Shown here: positions 17,241 to 25,621 of the stretch, one piece after another | How positions within the stretch are numbered: the first letter of the stretch is position 1 | How the letters are laid out: every line of letters begins with the position of its first letter | From: an uncultured Eubacteriales bacterium | Lineage (GTDB): Bacteria > Bacillota > Clostridia > Christensenellales > Aristaeellaceae | Assembly (NCBI GenBank): GCA_900315675.1 | Contig: OMZY01000009.1 | Coordinates: 45,780-109,779 of the forward strand | Direction: 5' to 3' | DNA length: 64,000 nucleotides | Translations under genes and position numbers: made by a program | The notes under the pieces: model-generated | The model's database searches: none | What the model was told of the DNA's origin: nothing | What the model saw: the letters and a program-made list of their open reading frames with translations, nothing else

Positions 17241-17840
17241 TTATGCCTGTTCGCTTTTCCTGTTCCGGATGGTTTTAATCGCGCCGGCGGCATAGACCGC
17301 CATGGCGATGATCGCGAGGGCCACCGTCAGCCACAGCAGCAGGATATCCGGCGTCATGCCCCACAGCATAACGTTTCCTTCCACAAAGGCCTTATGGAAG
17401 AAGGACAGCACCAGCGAAGCAATGAAGCCCACCTGCGCCGCCTTGCCGAAATAGTTACTGTAGACGACCACGCCCTTGCTCAGCATGAACACGCCGCCCA
17501 GAACCATCATCAGCTCCTTGGCCGCCACAATGATCACCGCGATCAGCGGCAGCGGGCCCCAGAATGTCTGGCAGATCATGGCGCTGAGCACCATCAGCTT
17601 ATCTGCCAGCGGGTCAAACAGTTTGCCGAAGTCCGTAATCTGGTTCAGTTTCCTGGCCAGATACCCGTCCAGCATGTCTGTCAGGCTCGCCGCGCAGAAC
17701 ACGCACAAAGATGCCCACTTGATCTCCTGCTCATGGAAAAACAGCACCACAAACACCGGGATCAGCAGCATCCGGATAATTGTCAGGACATTGGGGATTG
17801 TCCAGACGTTGGAAAACAGCTTGCGAATTTTCTCTTTCAA
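17241..17840 (-). CDS. pgsA: CDP-diacylglycerol-glycerol-3-phosphate 3-phosphatidyltransferase
   Basis: 199 residues with four or five membrane helices. It catalyses the committed step to phosphatidylglycerol. The CDP-alcohol phosphatidyltransferase motif D-x2-D-G-x2-A-R-x8-G-x3-D-x3-D is complete (DMLDGYLARKLNQITDFGKL then FDPLAD). It begins with a basic amphipathic segment followed by TIPNVLTIIRMLLIPVFVVLF. The C-terminus ends in basic residues (KTIRNRKSEQA). Upstream lies the structured region at the end of glpK, so pgsA probably has its own start signals. Confidence 0.94.
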   Translation of the reverse strand: MKEKIRKLFSNVWTIPNVLTIIRMLLIPVFVVLFFHEQEIKWASLCVFCAASLTDMLDGYLARKLNQITDFGKLFDPLADKLMVLSAMICQTFWGPLPLIAVIIVAAKELMMVLGGVFMLSKGVVVYSNYFGKAAQVGFIASLVLSFFHKAFVEGNVMLWGMTPDILLLWLTVALAIIAMAVYAAGAIKTIRNRKSEQA

Positions 17841-17887
17841 AAAGAGGACCTTCCTTCAAAACACTATATTATTCATTATTTATTTTT

Positions 17888-18005
17888 TTGCGGTCGTCAG
17901 TCTTTCGTTCCGCAAGCTCAATGGTCGCGACTCCACACAGTGGAGCTCGCTCCCTTTCGCTTGACCTCAGAACCAATGAGATTCCCTCCACTGGAGGTCA
18001 TTGGT
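17888..18005 (-). repeat. Multi-hairpin element, copy A, at the glpK 3' end
   Basis: Read on the minus strand from inside the last glpK codons: hairpin 1 (18005-17972; arms ACCAATGA and TCATTGGT enclosing CCTCCAGTGGAGG), a spacer containing TCAAGCGAAA, hairpin 2 (17950-17926; GCGA and CTCCAC pairing with GTGGAG and TCGC), and hairpin 3 (17915-17888; TTGCGG with CCGCAA). The glpK stop codon lies in the first arm. The lysC 3' flank has a related copy in the same sense orientation, with paired substitutions in the stems. Confidence 0.7.
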
Positions 18006-19491
18006 CCTTCGCCCAACCCAATGAACGTTCGACGGCACTGTGCCATCCTTTGAGGTTCAGCAGCCTTGTGGCGTCATCCATCCGGGGCGTGAACTCCAGA
18101 TCCTTCTGCCAGATTTTTGTGGTTTCCTCCAGACTGCTGTAAATGCCCGCGCCGAGTCCGGCCAGCAGGGCCGCGCCCAGGGCGGTGGTTTCCAGCACTC
18201 TCGGCCGGATCACGGGAATGCCCGTGATATCCGCCTGGAACTGCATCAGGAAGCTGTTTGCGCTGGCGCCGCCGTCCACCTGCAGGCTTTCCGGCCGGCT
18301 GCCGCAGTCCGCGATCATCGCGTCCATCAGGTCTGCGCTCTGGTAGGCAATCGCTTCCAGGGCCGCCCGGACAATATGCGCCCGGCCGGTACCGCGCGTC
18401 ATACCGATCAGCGTTCCCCGGCTGTACATGTCCCACCAGGGCGCGCCCAGGCCGGTAAACGCCGGCACCAGGTACACGCCGCCGGTACTCTGGATCGACT
18501 GGGCAATGCCCTCCGACTCCGCGGCATTCTCAATAATCTTCAGTTCATCCCGGAGCCACTGGATCGTAGCCCCGCCCATGAACACGCTGCCTTCCAGCGC
18601 ATAGGTTGGTTTTCCGTTAATGCGCCAGGCCATGGTGGTCAGCAGCCCGTGCCCGCTCATCACCGGTTTATCGCCGGTGTTCATCAGCATGAAGCAGCCA
18701 GTACCGTAGGTGTTCTTGATGTCTCCGGTCTTCAGGCACGCCTGTCCGAAAAGGCTCGCGTGCTGGTCGCCCGCCATGGCGGTCACCGGAATGGCCCGGC
18801 CCAGGATTGCCGGATCCAGCATGCCGATCGGTCCGGCCGTATCCACCACCCGGGGCAGGCAGGCCTTCGGGATATCCAGCAGCTTCAGCAGGTCCTCGTC
18901 CCAGTCCTGGGTATGCAGGTTAAACAGCATGGTCCGGCCCGCATTGGTCGCGTCCGTCACATGCGGCCGGCCTTCCAGCAGGTTCCAGCACAGGAAGCTG
19001 TCCACTGTGCCGAAGCACAGCTCTCCCTTTTCTGCCCGGTCCCGCAGGTTGTAATAATCCAGCAGCCATTTCAGCTTAGTGCCGGAAAAATAGGCGTCCG
19101 GCACCAGGCCCGTTTTCTCGCGGATCATATCCCCGCAGCCGTCCGCTACCAGCCGGTCCACAATCTGACTGGTTCGCCGGCACTGCCATACAATGGCGTT
19201 GCCCACGCATTCGCCCGTGTTCCGGTCCCAGAGGAAAGTAGTTTCCCGCTGGTTGGTAATGCCGATGGCAGCGATTTCCGCCGCGTTCACGCCGCTCAGG
19301 CGCACAGCCTCCCGCAGGGCCGTGATCTGGCTGTTCAGGATATCTTTCGGGTCATGCTCCACCCAGCCCGGTTTCGGATAATGCTGGGGGAATTCTTTGT
19401 TGAAGGCCGCAATAATCTCCCCGTCTTCGGTGAAGATTACCGCCCGGGAGCTGGTTGTTCCCTGATCAAGCGCCGCCAGAATCTTCTTCAT
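17998..19491 (-). CDS. glpK: Glycerol kinase
   Basis: 497 residues. It phosphorylates glycerol to glycerol-3-phosphate. I choose the ATG at 19491 (MKKILAALDQGTTSSRAVIF) with GAGGAGG upstream; the frame extends further only by overlapping the next gene. FGGY-family landmarks are GTTSSRAVIF (ATP site), AMAGDQHASLFGQ, YGTGCFMLMNTGD and VYLVPAFTGLGAPWWD. Glycerol facilitator, glpD and glpP genes are absent nearby, so it is a stand-alone copy placed beside pgsA, whose substrate is its product. Its start lies 26 bases inside the upstream gene, which implies translational coupling. Confidence 0.97.
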   Translation of the reverse strand: MKKILAALDQGTTSSRAVIFTEDGEIIAAFNKEFPQHYPKPGWVEHDPKDILNSQITALREAVRLSGVNAAEIAAIGITNQRETTFLWDRNTGECVGNAIVWQCRRTSQIVDRLVADGCGDMIREKTGLVPDAYFSGTKLKWLLDYYNLRDRAEKGELCFGTVDSFLCWNLLEGRPHVTDATNAGRTMLFNLHTQDWDEDLLKLLDIPKACLPRVVDTAGPIGMLDPAILGRAIPVTAMAGDQHASLFGQACLKTGDIKNTYGTGCFMLMNTGDKPVMSGHGLLTTMAWRINGKPTYALEGSVFMGGATIQWLRDELKIIENAAESEGIAQSIQSTGGVYLVPAFTGLGAPWWDMYSRGTLIGMTRGTGRAHIVRAALEAIAYQSADLMDAMIADCGSRPESLQVDGGASANSFLMQFQADITGIPVIRPRVLETTALGAALLAGLGAGIYSSLEETTKIWQKDLEFTPRMDDATRLLNLKGWHSAVERSLGWAKDQ

Positions 19492-22400
19492 CGCCAACCT
19501 CCTCGTTCTGCTGCTCCTGCTGCGCATACTCGAGTTCGATGCCGTAAACAAAGGATGTATTTTTGCCCGTCGTGCCAATCACGACCATATTGCCGTAAGC
19601 CGCGGGGGAAGCTTCAATCTCCCCTTCCACTTTCATGGTGCTCACAGCGTTCCCCGTCAGGCCTTCCACCAGATGAATGGTTCCGTTCTGTTCGCACTGG
19701 ACAATCCAGCCGTTTCCGGCTTCGTCATACACCGCGATGGGGGAAGATTCACTCCGGCTGGAAAGGCCGTAGGACCAGACGATCCTGCCGCTTTCCTTTT
19801 CCAGCGCGATCAGGGCAGCCATCGTCTCGCCGGAAAGGCCCAGCTGCTGTCTGCCCTCGTCTGAAAGGCCGGTCACCGTGAAGTAAACCAGGCTGTCCAG
19901 TCCGTGCTGTCCGATAACAGGAGACGCCTTGGCGCCGACATCGTCCTTGTCTTTCTTTCCCTTGTACACGCCGACGCTGGTTTTCCAGATTTCGCGTCCG
20001 CTCATGGCGTCATACCGCCGGATCTGGATATCGCTGTCACCCTTTTTCCGGTTGTTCAGCATATTGGCCGTATACAGGTTCAGTTCCCGATTGTCTGCCG
20101 GCGTCTTGGCCTTGGGATCGTCTTCGTCTCCCTCTTCCGCAGGTTCCGGTGCCTCCTGATCATTTTCCTTTTTCCGCAGATCCAGGGCAACCGCAGCCAT
20201 GACCGAGTCACCCGTGTTCACAGCCCAGACAGGCTTCAGGACGTTCGTGTCAATGCACATCAGAACGCCGCCCATGTTTGCCATATAGACATACCTGTCA
20301 TACGCGGCGGGAGAGGATTCAATGGCCAGCAGCGCTGTGTTCTTCTGTCCCTTCACCTTGTAGTTCATCGCGGTGGTGGAGGGGTCTATCGTCAGCACCT
20401 GCGCATTGTAATCAAAGCTGGAGTTCAGCGATTCCAGATACAGCATGCCGTTCGAACCGGCGGCAATCAGCGTATCGCTGGTCCTGTCAATCAGGGCGGA
20501 TGTTTCAAAGCTGCCCACGTCGTTCAGCGGACGGTGGTACTTCCCGTCCAGGCCGTCAATCAGTTTCAGTTCCTTCAGGGTATAAAGGTTATACTGCCGC
20601 AGGCCGATCTTGCCCGTTTTCACCTTCATCTTCCGGGCAAACTGGCCCACGCTCATGAACGGAGACCCGTTGGTATGCAGCGACGGTGTTCCGCGCATGG
20701 GATACCCCAGTTTGATACTGTTCCGGGTAGCTTCTCCGTCCTTAAGATCTATGAAGCGGACATTGCCGTCCATACCGGCAATGATCACTTCCTTCAGGGA
20801 GTAGGTATCCGTTTTCTTCTCGTACAGATTGCTGCCCTCACGGACCTGCTTGCTCCAGTGGGCAATCAACGGCTGACCCGTCCAACCGTATCCGTAATAG
20901 GTCGTGTTGGTTCCGCGGGTGCTTCCGCTTTGCTCATCCCACACCTGTTTCATGCCAATCGGTTCCGCGCTCAGCGTGCCGACTGCCGCATTCCGGCGGA
21001 AGTTGTCACCGCGGAAAGCCAGAAGGCCCATTCGCGGGTCTTTCGCGTATTCGTCAGCTTCCGGCATATGGATCAGTTCCTTTGCCGGTCTGCTGTAGTT
21101 CTTCACCTTCTTGGTGGCGCTTGTATAAACTGTTGTGCTGGAAATCAGTCCCGGATCCGCCTCCGGTACCGCTTCCGCTGTCATCGGCGGTTGTTCCGTC
21201 GGCGCAGGCGTAGGCGGCGCGACCGTAGGCGTGGGAACAGGCGTGCGCAGTTCTCCGGCAGGCAGTTCAGCGTCCGTTTCCTCTTCGGAGTTTTCTTCGC
21301 CGTCCGGTTCTTCTCCGGATTCCCCGTCCATGCTTTCCGCCTGGTGATCCTCTCCGGCTTCGTCTTCCCCGTCCGGATTCTGTGTTTCTTCCGGAGCCGC
21401 CTCAGAATCCTGTGTTTCTTCCTCTCCGCCTTCCGCGGCAGCCGCTTTCTTCGCTGCTTCGGCGTCCTCGTCGTAATAATCGTCGTCTTCCGCATCCGCG
21501 GACGTTACGGGTTCCGGGGTTGCCTCCGGATTCGGGGTCAGTATATCCGTCAGGCTCTGCACGTTCACTTCGGCCTTGTAATCAGTGTTGTACCACTGTT
21601 CTTCCCCGGCACGCCTGACCTGCAGGACCACGGTTCCTGTATAGCCGGTTTCCACGTGCATCTTCATGGTCCACATCCGGCTGCCGTCTGTGTTGATCAC
21701 ATCCCAGGCTTCCGTGTCCAGGTCCTCGTTGTTTTCCCCTCTCAGGCGGATTCCGTCCACATCTCTTTCGGTATCAACCTGGAAGGCCAGATCCACCGGC
21801 GGAATCTGTTTTTCCAGTTCCGGCGGAACAAACCTGAGCACCCGCGGTGCCTGCCGGTTTGTTATGTTATTCGGGTTTGAGCTGTTCCGGGCAATCATGA
21901 TGCCCATGATAACGATGCCCGCTACAATCAGCAGGGCGACCACGATCCTCAGCAGCTTGTGTTCCGGACGGTCCGGGCCGGCAGTTCCCCGGGCGGGTTC
22001 CGTACGGAAGGGCTGGCTGCGTTTTTCCAGATACGCCTTTGCGTCACGGGAATAGATCTGTTCCTGTTCCCAGGCTGCTTCACGGGCAGTCTCCCGGACC
22101 GGAACCTGCTGCGTCATTCCGTCGCTCATCCGTCCCGGGGCATAGCCCACCCGCACCCGTGACGTTTTGTCCGGAGCACGACCGGCCGCGGGGCGCTGCG
22201 CTTCATTCCGTATATTCCGTTCATCCCGGACATCCCTTCTGGGACGAACCGGTACCGGTTTCTGTTCCTGTACAGAGGGCCTGCGGTATCCGTTCTGCGG
22301 ACGGGTTCCGGGGCGTCTGGCCTCCGGTCTGACTGTTCCGTAGGGGGCGGCACTCATGCGGCGTGCCTCCGGAGGCACACGGCTGTCCGCGCCCTGCACC

Positions 22401-22867
22401 GCTGCAGGAGTTTCCTCCGCGGTTTCCGGCTCCGCAGACGCTTCCGGCTTTTCCGGTGTTTTGTCTTCAGCGGACGCGTCCGGTTTTTCCGGCAGTTCAG
22501 GTGTTTCAGCAGCTTCCATATTTTCCTGCAGCACCGTTTCTGCGGGAGAAGCCTTCTCTTCTTCCGCTTCAGGCGCCGGACTTTCCGGTTCTTCAGTCCC
22601 GTCCGTTTCCTTCTCTGCCAGCAAGGCGTCCCAGTCCACAAGCGCGGGGCCTTCAGGGCTTTCCGTCGTTTCGTTTACAGAAGCTGTTCCCCGTGTTTCC
22701 CTTCGGGGTTCATCGTCCAGAAGCCAGCGTTCCAGGCCGTCCGCTGTTTCAGATACGGCCGTTTCCTCCGGCTCCACCGGCATACCCATGTCCGGCTTCC
22801 GGCGGTTCCTGCGCTGCACATTCATTCCGGTATATGTATTCTGATCTTTTCGATTCCATCTGTCCAA
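19466..22867 (-). CDS. Membrane-anchored protein with long acidic cytoplasmic region and extracellular PQQ-like beta-propeller
   Basis: About 1133 residues from a TTG at 22867 (GGAG 11 bases upstream); the ATG at 22825 is an alternative that removes 14 residues. Residues 1-300 are low-complexity Glu/Pro/Ala then Arg/Pro-rich and probably disordered. One membrane helix follows (LLRIVVALLIVAGIVIMGIMIA, about 305-327). Outside the membrane there is a small beta domain (PPVDLAFQVDTERDVDGIRL), an acidic linker with PTPTP, then from about residue 600 a PQQ-type beta-propeller with blades such as SGREIWKTSVG and SGRIVWSYG. No enzymatic residues are recognised; it may be a cell-envelope scaffold. It has its own promoter at 22910. 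Confidence 0.8.
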   Translation of the reverse strand: MDRWNRKDQNTYTGMNVQRRNRRKPDMGMPVEPEETAVSETADGLERWLLDDEPRRETRGTASVNETTESPEGPALVDWDALLAEKETDGTEEPESPAPEAEEEKASPAETVLQENMEAAETPELPEKPDASAEDKTPEKPEASAEPETAEETPAAVQGADSRVPPEARRMSAAPYGTVRPEARRPGTRPQNGYRRPSVQEQKPVPVRPRRDVRDERNIRNEAQRPAAGRAPDKTSRVRVGYAPGRMSDGMTQQVPVRETAREAAWEQEQIYSRDAKAYLEKRSQPFRTEPARGTAGPDRPEHKLLRIVVALLIVAGIVIMGIMIARNSSNPNNITNRQAPRVLRFVPPELEKQIPPVDLAFQVDTERDVDGIRLRGENNEDLDTEAWDVINTDGSRMWTMKMHVETGYTGTVVLQVRRAGEEQWYNTDYKAEVNVQSLTDILTPNPEATPEPVTSADAEDDDYYDEDAEAAKKAAAAEGGEEETQDSEAAPEETQNPDGEDEAGEDHQAESMDGESGEEPDGEENSEEETDAELPAGELRTPVPTPTVAPPTPAPTEQPPMTAEAVPEADPGLISSTTVYTSATKKVKNYSRPAKELIHMPEADEYAKDPRMGLLAFRGDNFRRNAAVGTLSAEPIGMKQVWDEQSGSTRGTNTTYYGYGWTGQPLIAHWSKQVREGSNLYEKKTDTYSLKEVIIAGMDGNVRFIDLKDGEATRNSIKLGYPMRGTPSLHTNGSPFMSVGQFARKMKVKTGKIGLRQYNLYTLKELKLIDGLDGKYHRPLNDVGSFETSALIDRTSDTLIAAGSNGMLYLESLNSSFDYNAQVLTIDPSTTAMNYKVKGQKNTALLAIESSPAAYDRYVYMANMGGVLMCIDTNVLKPVWAVNTGDSVMAAVALDLRKKENDQEAPEPAEEGDEDDPKAKTPADNRELNLYTANMLNNRKKGDSDIQIRRYDAMSGREIWKTSVGVYKGKKDKDDVGAKASPVIGQHGLDSLVYFTVTGLSDEGRQQLGLSGETMAALIALEKESGRIVWSYGLSSRSESSPIAVYDEAGNGWIVQCEQNGTIHLVEGLTGNAVSTMKVEGEIEASPAAYGNMVVIGTTGKNTSFVYGIELEYAQQEQQNEEVGDEEDSGGA

Positions 22868-22909
22868 CTCTTCGTCTTCTCCTTTTCTGCAAAGTTTCCG
22901 ACAGCGTAT

Positions 22910-22938
22910 ATTATATCTGAAAGCGTTTTTGTTCACAA
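22910..22938 (-). promoter_or_regulatory. Promoter of the beta-propeller gene
   Basis: On the minus strand TTGTGA (22933-22938) and TATAAT (22910-22915) lie 17 bases apart, about 40 bases upstream of the TTG start. Confidence 0.75.
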
Positions 22939-23080
22939 GTCCCGGGACCGTTGCCTTTTCTTCCCCGCCCTTATATAATACGGATACGGACGGTTTTCCA
23001 TTGCATATCACTGCGATTTGTTCCGTTCATCAAACAGGTACCGAATCCATAACCCGTAAAGCGGCAAACCGACGCATGAA

Positions 23081-23106
23081 TCATTATGAATTGTGAATTA
23101 TGAATT
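23081..23106. repeat. Heptamer array that supplies the start of the radical SAM gene
   Basis: Units ATTATGA, ATTGTGA, ATTATGA run directly into the coding sequence. The ATG of the last unit is the start codon and the following AAT is residue 2. Confidence 0.75.
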
Positions 23107-23972
23107 GCTCTCTCTGTCCCCGTCACTGCGGCGCTGACCGCTCTGTCCGTCCCGGCTTCTGCGGCCTGGGCGAGGAGATGCTCATCGCCCGCATTGCGCC
23201 CCATCTGTGGGAGGAACCTCCCATCTCAGGCAGCCACGGAACCGGCGCTGTCTTTTTTTCGGGCTGCACGCTGCGCTGCGTCTATTGCCAGAACGGAGAT
23301 ATTTCCCATCGGAATGAGGGCCGTCTCTTCACCCCGCAGGAGCTTTCCGACGCGCTGAAGCGCCTGACAGACCTGGGCGTACACACCCTGTCCTTCATTA
23401 CAGGCACTCCCTTTGTGCCCCGCATCCTGGAGGCGCTGGAGCTGTGGCGTCCGCCCCTTCCCCTGGTCTGGAACACTTCCGGATATGAAACCGTGGATAC
23501 CCTGCGCCGCCTGGAAGGCGTCATTGATATCTATCTTCCGGACCTGAAGCACTTCTCTGTACGGGCCGGCCGTCTGTGCGCCGCGGCACCCGACTACTTT
23601 GACGTTGCCTCCGCCGCGCTGAAGGAAATGTGCCGCCAGACAGGCACTCCGGTTTATGATGAGAACGGCATCATGCAGAAAGGCACCCTGGTTCGGCACC
23701 TGATCCTGCCCGGCTTCACTTCGGAAAGCCTGCGCCTGCTCACCTGGGTCCGTGATGAGCTTCCCGCCGGCACACCCGTCAGCCTCATGCGCCAGTACAT
23801 TCCCTGCAACGGTGTTTCCGTGCCGGGTCTGGACCGCCGTATCACGGAGAAGGAATACTGCCGGGTCCGTGACCATATGCTGGCGCTGGACCTCCCCGGC
23901 TTCCTGCAGGAACCGGATTCAGCCGACCGGGACTTTATTCCGCTGTTCAACAAAGATGAGAGCTTTGTTTAA
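23100..23972 (+). CDS. Radical SAM protein, PFL-activase-like (COG1313 type)
   Basis: 290 residues, the only plus-strand gene in the first 31 kb. The N-terminus has a cysteine-rich knot (CSLCPRHCG with GFCGLGEE) typical of the PflA-like COG1313 group. The radical SAM cluster motif is CTLRCVYC (C-x3-C-x2-C) near residue 56, followed by the usual QNGDISH. LPDLKHF and ILPGFTSES are further family segments. The true substrate of this branch is not established, so a named glycyl-radical partner would be a guess; none is adjacent. An in-frame TGA three codons upstream fixes the start. Confidence 0.88.
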   Translation: MNCSLCPRHCGADRSVRPGFCGLGEEMLIARIAPHLWEEPPISGSHGTGAVFFSGCTLRCVYCQNGDISHRNEGRLFTPQELSDALKRLTDLGVHTLSFITGTPFVPRILEALELWRPPLPLVWNTSGYETVDTLRRLEGVIDIYLPDLKHFSVRAGRLCAAAPDYFDVASAALKEMCRQTGTPVYDENGIMQKGTLVRHLILPGFTSESLRLLTWVRDELPAGTPVSLMRQYIPCNGVSVPGLDRRITEKEYCRVRDHMLALDLPGFLQEPDSADRDFIPLFNKDESFV

Positions 23973-24068
23973 TTCATAATTCAAGGCAATATGAATCCTC
24001 CTGTCCGGTTGTTGAGCCTGCCGGAAGAAGGATTGTCTGTATTATCAGGATAAGGGCTGCAGTAAATC

Positions 24069-24100
24069 ATTCTGAATTCTGAATTCTGAATTCTGAATTT
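24069..24100. repeat. Heptamer array downstream of the radical SAM gene
   Basis: Four perfect consecutive ATTCTGA units, the cleanest array in the window, between two convergent genes. Confidence 0.9.
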
Positions 24101-24117
24101 GCCAAAGGTGGCCGCAT

Positions 24118-24150
24118 AAAAAAAGGATCGGATAACTCCGATCCTGATTT
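24118..24150. terminator. Bidirectional terminator between convergent genes
   Basis: A 9-bp stem (AGGATCGGA with TCCGATCCT, 24124-24145) with loop TAAC is flanked by an A-run on the left and a T-run on the right, so it can serve both the radical SAM gene and the E2-like gene. Confidence 0.88.
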
Positions 24151-25041
24151 TTATGCTTTTGCCACCTTTGGCACATGGTATTCCACCTTCTGGTCAAACC
24201 TGACCGATTCCGGCGGAGTCTCCAGCAGTGCCGGATTATCCATATACTTGGTCATGGAGGCAAAGAAAGCGGCATAATGGGCGCCGGAGCACATCCGCTC
24301 ATCCGCGGTCATGCCCAGCGGCAGCCAGCGCTTCATGCGGCTCTTGCCTTCGCTGTCGGCAATTGCTTCCTTCAGGATGTTTCCCATGCCGATAAACATG
24401 CTCACGTTCCCGAAGTTGTAAATGTGATGCCATACATGGTTCAGGCCGATGGACGCGTTGTTGGTGATGAACAGGCCGCTGTAAAAGGGCAGTTCCCGGA
24501 TCAGGAAGCCCGGCGCGAGGCCGTAGCGGTCCAGCAGTCGATACAGGCCCACAATACCCGTGGCCAGTCCCGGAATCTTCAGCAGGGCGCCTGCCAGTTT
24601 GGTCAGGAAGGCGTCATCCTCCTCCTGCCGGATTTTTTCCTGTGCGGCGACCATCCTGTCCCGGACATCAAAAATGGTATCCGTCAGGTCAAACTCAATC
24701 CGCGCTGTAACCTCGTTGCTCTCATTGTTCTGGGGATCCTTGAGGACCACGTAGGAAATGGAGCAGTTGTTCCGGGCGTAATACTGCTTGTTGAAAATAT
24801 ACCGGTTCAGTTCCGGAAGCTGGCTGACCGAACGCACATAAGCCGCGGCTATGATCTGCATGAAGGTGATTCTCTCACCCTGCCGGTTCTTTTCCGCGAT
24901 ATAGCGGGCAGCTTTTTCATAGTCCATCTTGTGTTCCAGAAACACCTGCGCGTCACAGCGCATGGGCATCAGATAAGGTGTAATCTGGACAATCGGGTCT
25001 ACGTCCCTCAGACGTCTGCCATCCGGTCTGCGTCCAAACAT
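24151..25041 (-). CDS. 2-oxoacid dehydrogenase E2-like protein without the catalytic histidine
   Basis: 296 residues with the chloramphenicol-acetyltransferase/E2 fold and no lipoyl or subunit-binding domain. YLMPMRCDAQVFLEHKMDYEKA matches the start of the E2 core, and ASIGLNHVWHHIYNFGNVSMFIGMG the channel region. At the place of the family signature DHRxxDG the sequence reads DERMCSGAHYAAFF, so the catalytic His is Glu and the Asp is Ser. No E1 or E3 genes are adjacent. It is therefore unlikely to be a dehydrogenase subunit; it may be a structural or altered acyltransferase. It lies upstream of the terminator at 24118. Confidence 0.8.
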   Translation of the reverse strand: MFGRRPDGRRLRDVDPIVQITPYLMPMRCDAQVFLEHKMDYEKAARYIAEKNRQGERITFMQIIAAAYVRSVSQLPELNRYIFNKQYYARNNCSISYVVLKDPQNNESNEVTARIEFDLTDTIFDVRDRMVAAQEKIRQEEDDAFLTKLAGALLKIPGLATGIVGLYRLLDRYGLAPGFLIRELPFYSGLFITNNASIGLNHVWHHIYNFGNVSMFIGMGNILKEAIADSEGKSRMKRWLPLGMTADERMCSGAHYAAFFASMTKYMDNPALLETPPESVRFDQKVEYHVPKVAKA

Positions 25042-25062
25042 GCTCCGGCCCTCCCTATATCA

Positions 25063-25533
25063 TCAAAACAGGCCCGTGGCCTTTTCCAGAGCTTCCTGCT
25101 GCGCGTGAAGCAGTTCCTCAAACTGCCGCTTGTATTCCGCTGCGGTCTCCTTCAGCGCGTTAACCTCTTTTTCCAGGACTTCCCGTTCCTCAGCCAGGCC
25201 GTTCAGCCGTTCGTTCGCTTCGGTCTCAGCCTTCAGGCGGATCGCCTCGGCGTCCTCCCGGGCTTTGCGGATGGTCTCTTCCTTCACGGTCGCCGCCATC
25301 TCCAGGATTTCCCGGAACTTGTTTTCATCCTCCCGGCTCACAGACGACTCTGCCGCGGGCGCGGACGGGCGCACCATGGTTGTCTTCTGGCGCATATCCT
25401 GGATATCATTGTTCAGCCGGTCCAGTTCCTCGCAGATCAGGTCCAGGAAGGTGTCCACCTCTTCCTGATTGTATCCTCTGTTTGCGATCGTAAACTCTTT
25501 TTCCGCAATAACTTCTGAAGTGATTCTTTCCAT
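25063..25533 (-). CDS. DivIVA-domain protein
   Basis: 156 residues from the ATG at 25533 (MERITSEVIAEKEFTIANRG) with GGGAGGAGGG upstream. The N-terminal DivIVA signature EFTIANRGYNQEEVDTFLDLICEELDRL is followed by a hinge and a long coiled coil (about 70-150) rich in Glu, Arg and Lys heptads. Such proteins recognise negative membrane curvature and recruit division or growth factors. The order yggS-sepF-divIVA matches the ylm region of Gram-positive bacteria, although ylmG and ylmH are missing between them. A TTG 27 bases upstream is a poor alternative. Confidence 0.9.
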   Translation of the reverse strand: MERITSEVIAEKEFTIANRGYNQEEVDTFLDLICEELDRLNNDIQDMRQKTTMVRPSAPAAESSVSREDENKFREILEMAATVKEETIRKAREDAEAIRLKAETEANERLNGLAEEREVLEKEVNALKETAAEYKRQFEELLHAQQEALEKATGLF

Positions 25534-25588
25534 GTCCGTCCCTCCTCCCGGTACTTTCAATTCTTAATTATTCATTGTTAATTGTTAA

Positions 25589-25621
25589 TGGCTATTGATC
25601 CGTTTTTCGGATCAATAGCCA
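25589..25621 (-). terminator. Hairpin overlapping the sepF stop codon
   Basis: Perfect 14-bp arms (TGGCTATTGATCCG with CGGATCAATAGCCA) around TTTTT. It covers the last sepF codons. The minus-strand 3' side has no U-tract, so it may protect or attenuate the message more than terminate it. Confidence 0.5.
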
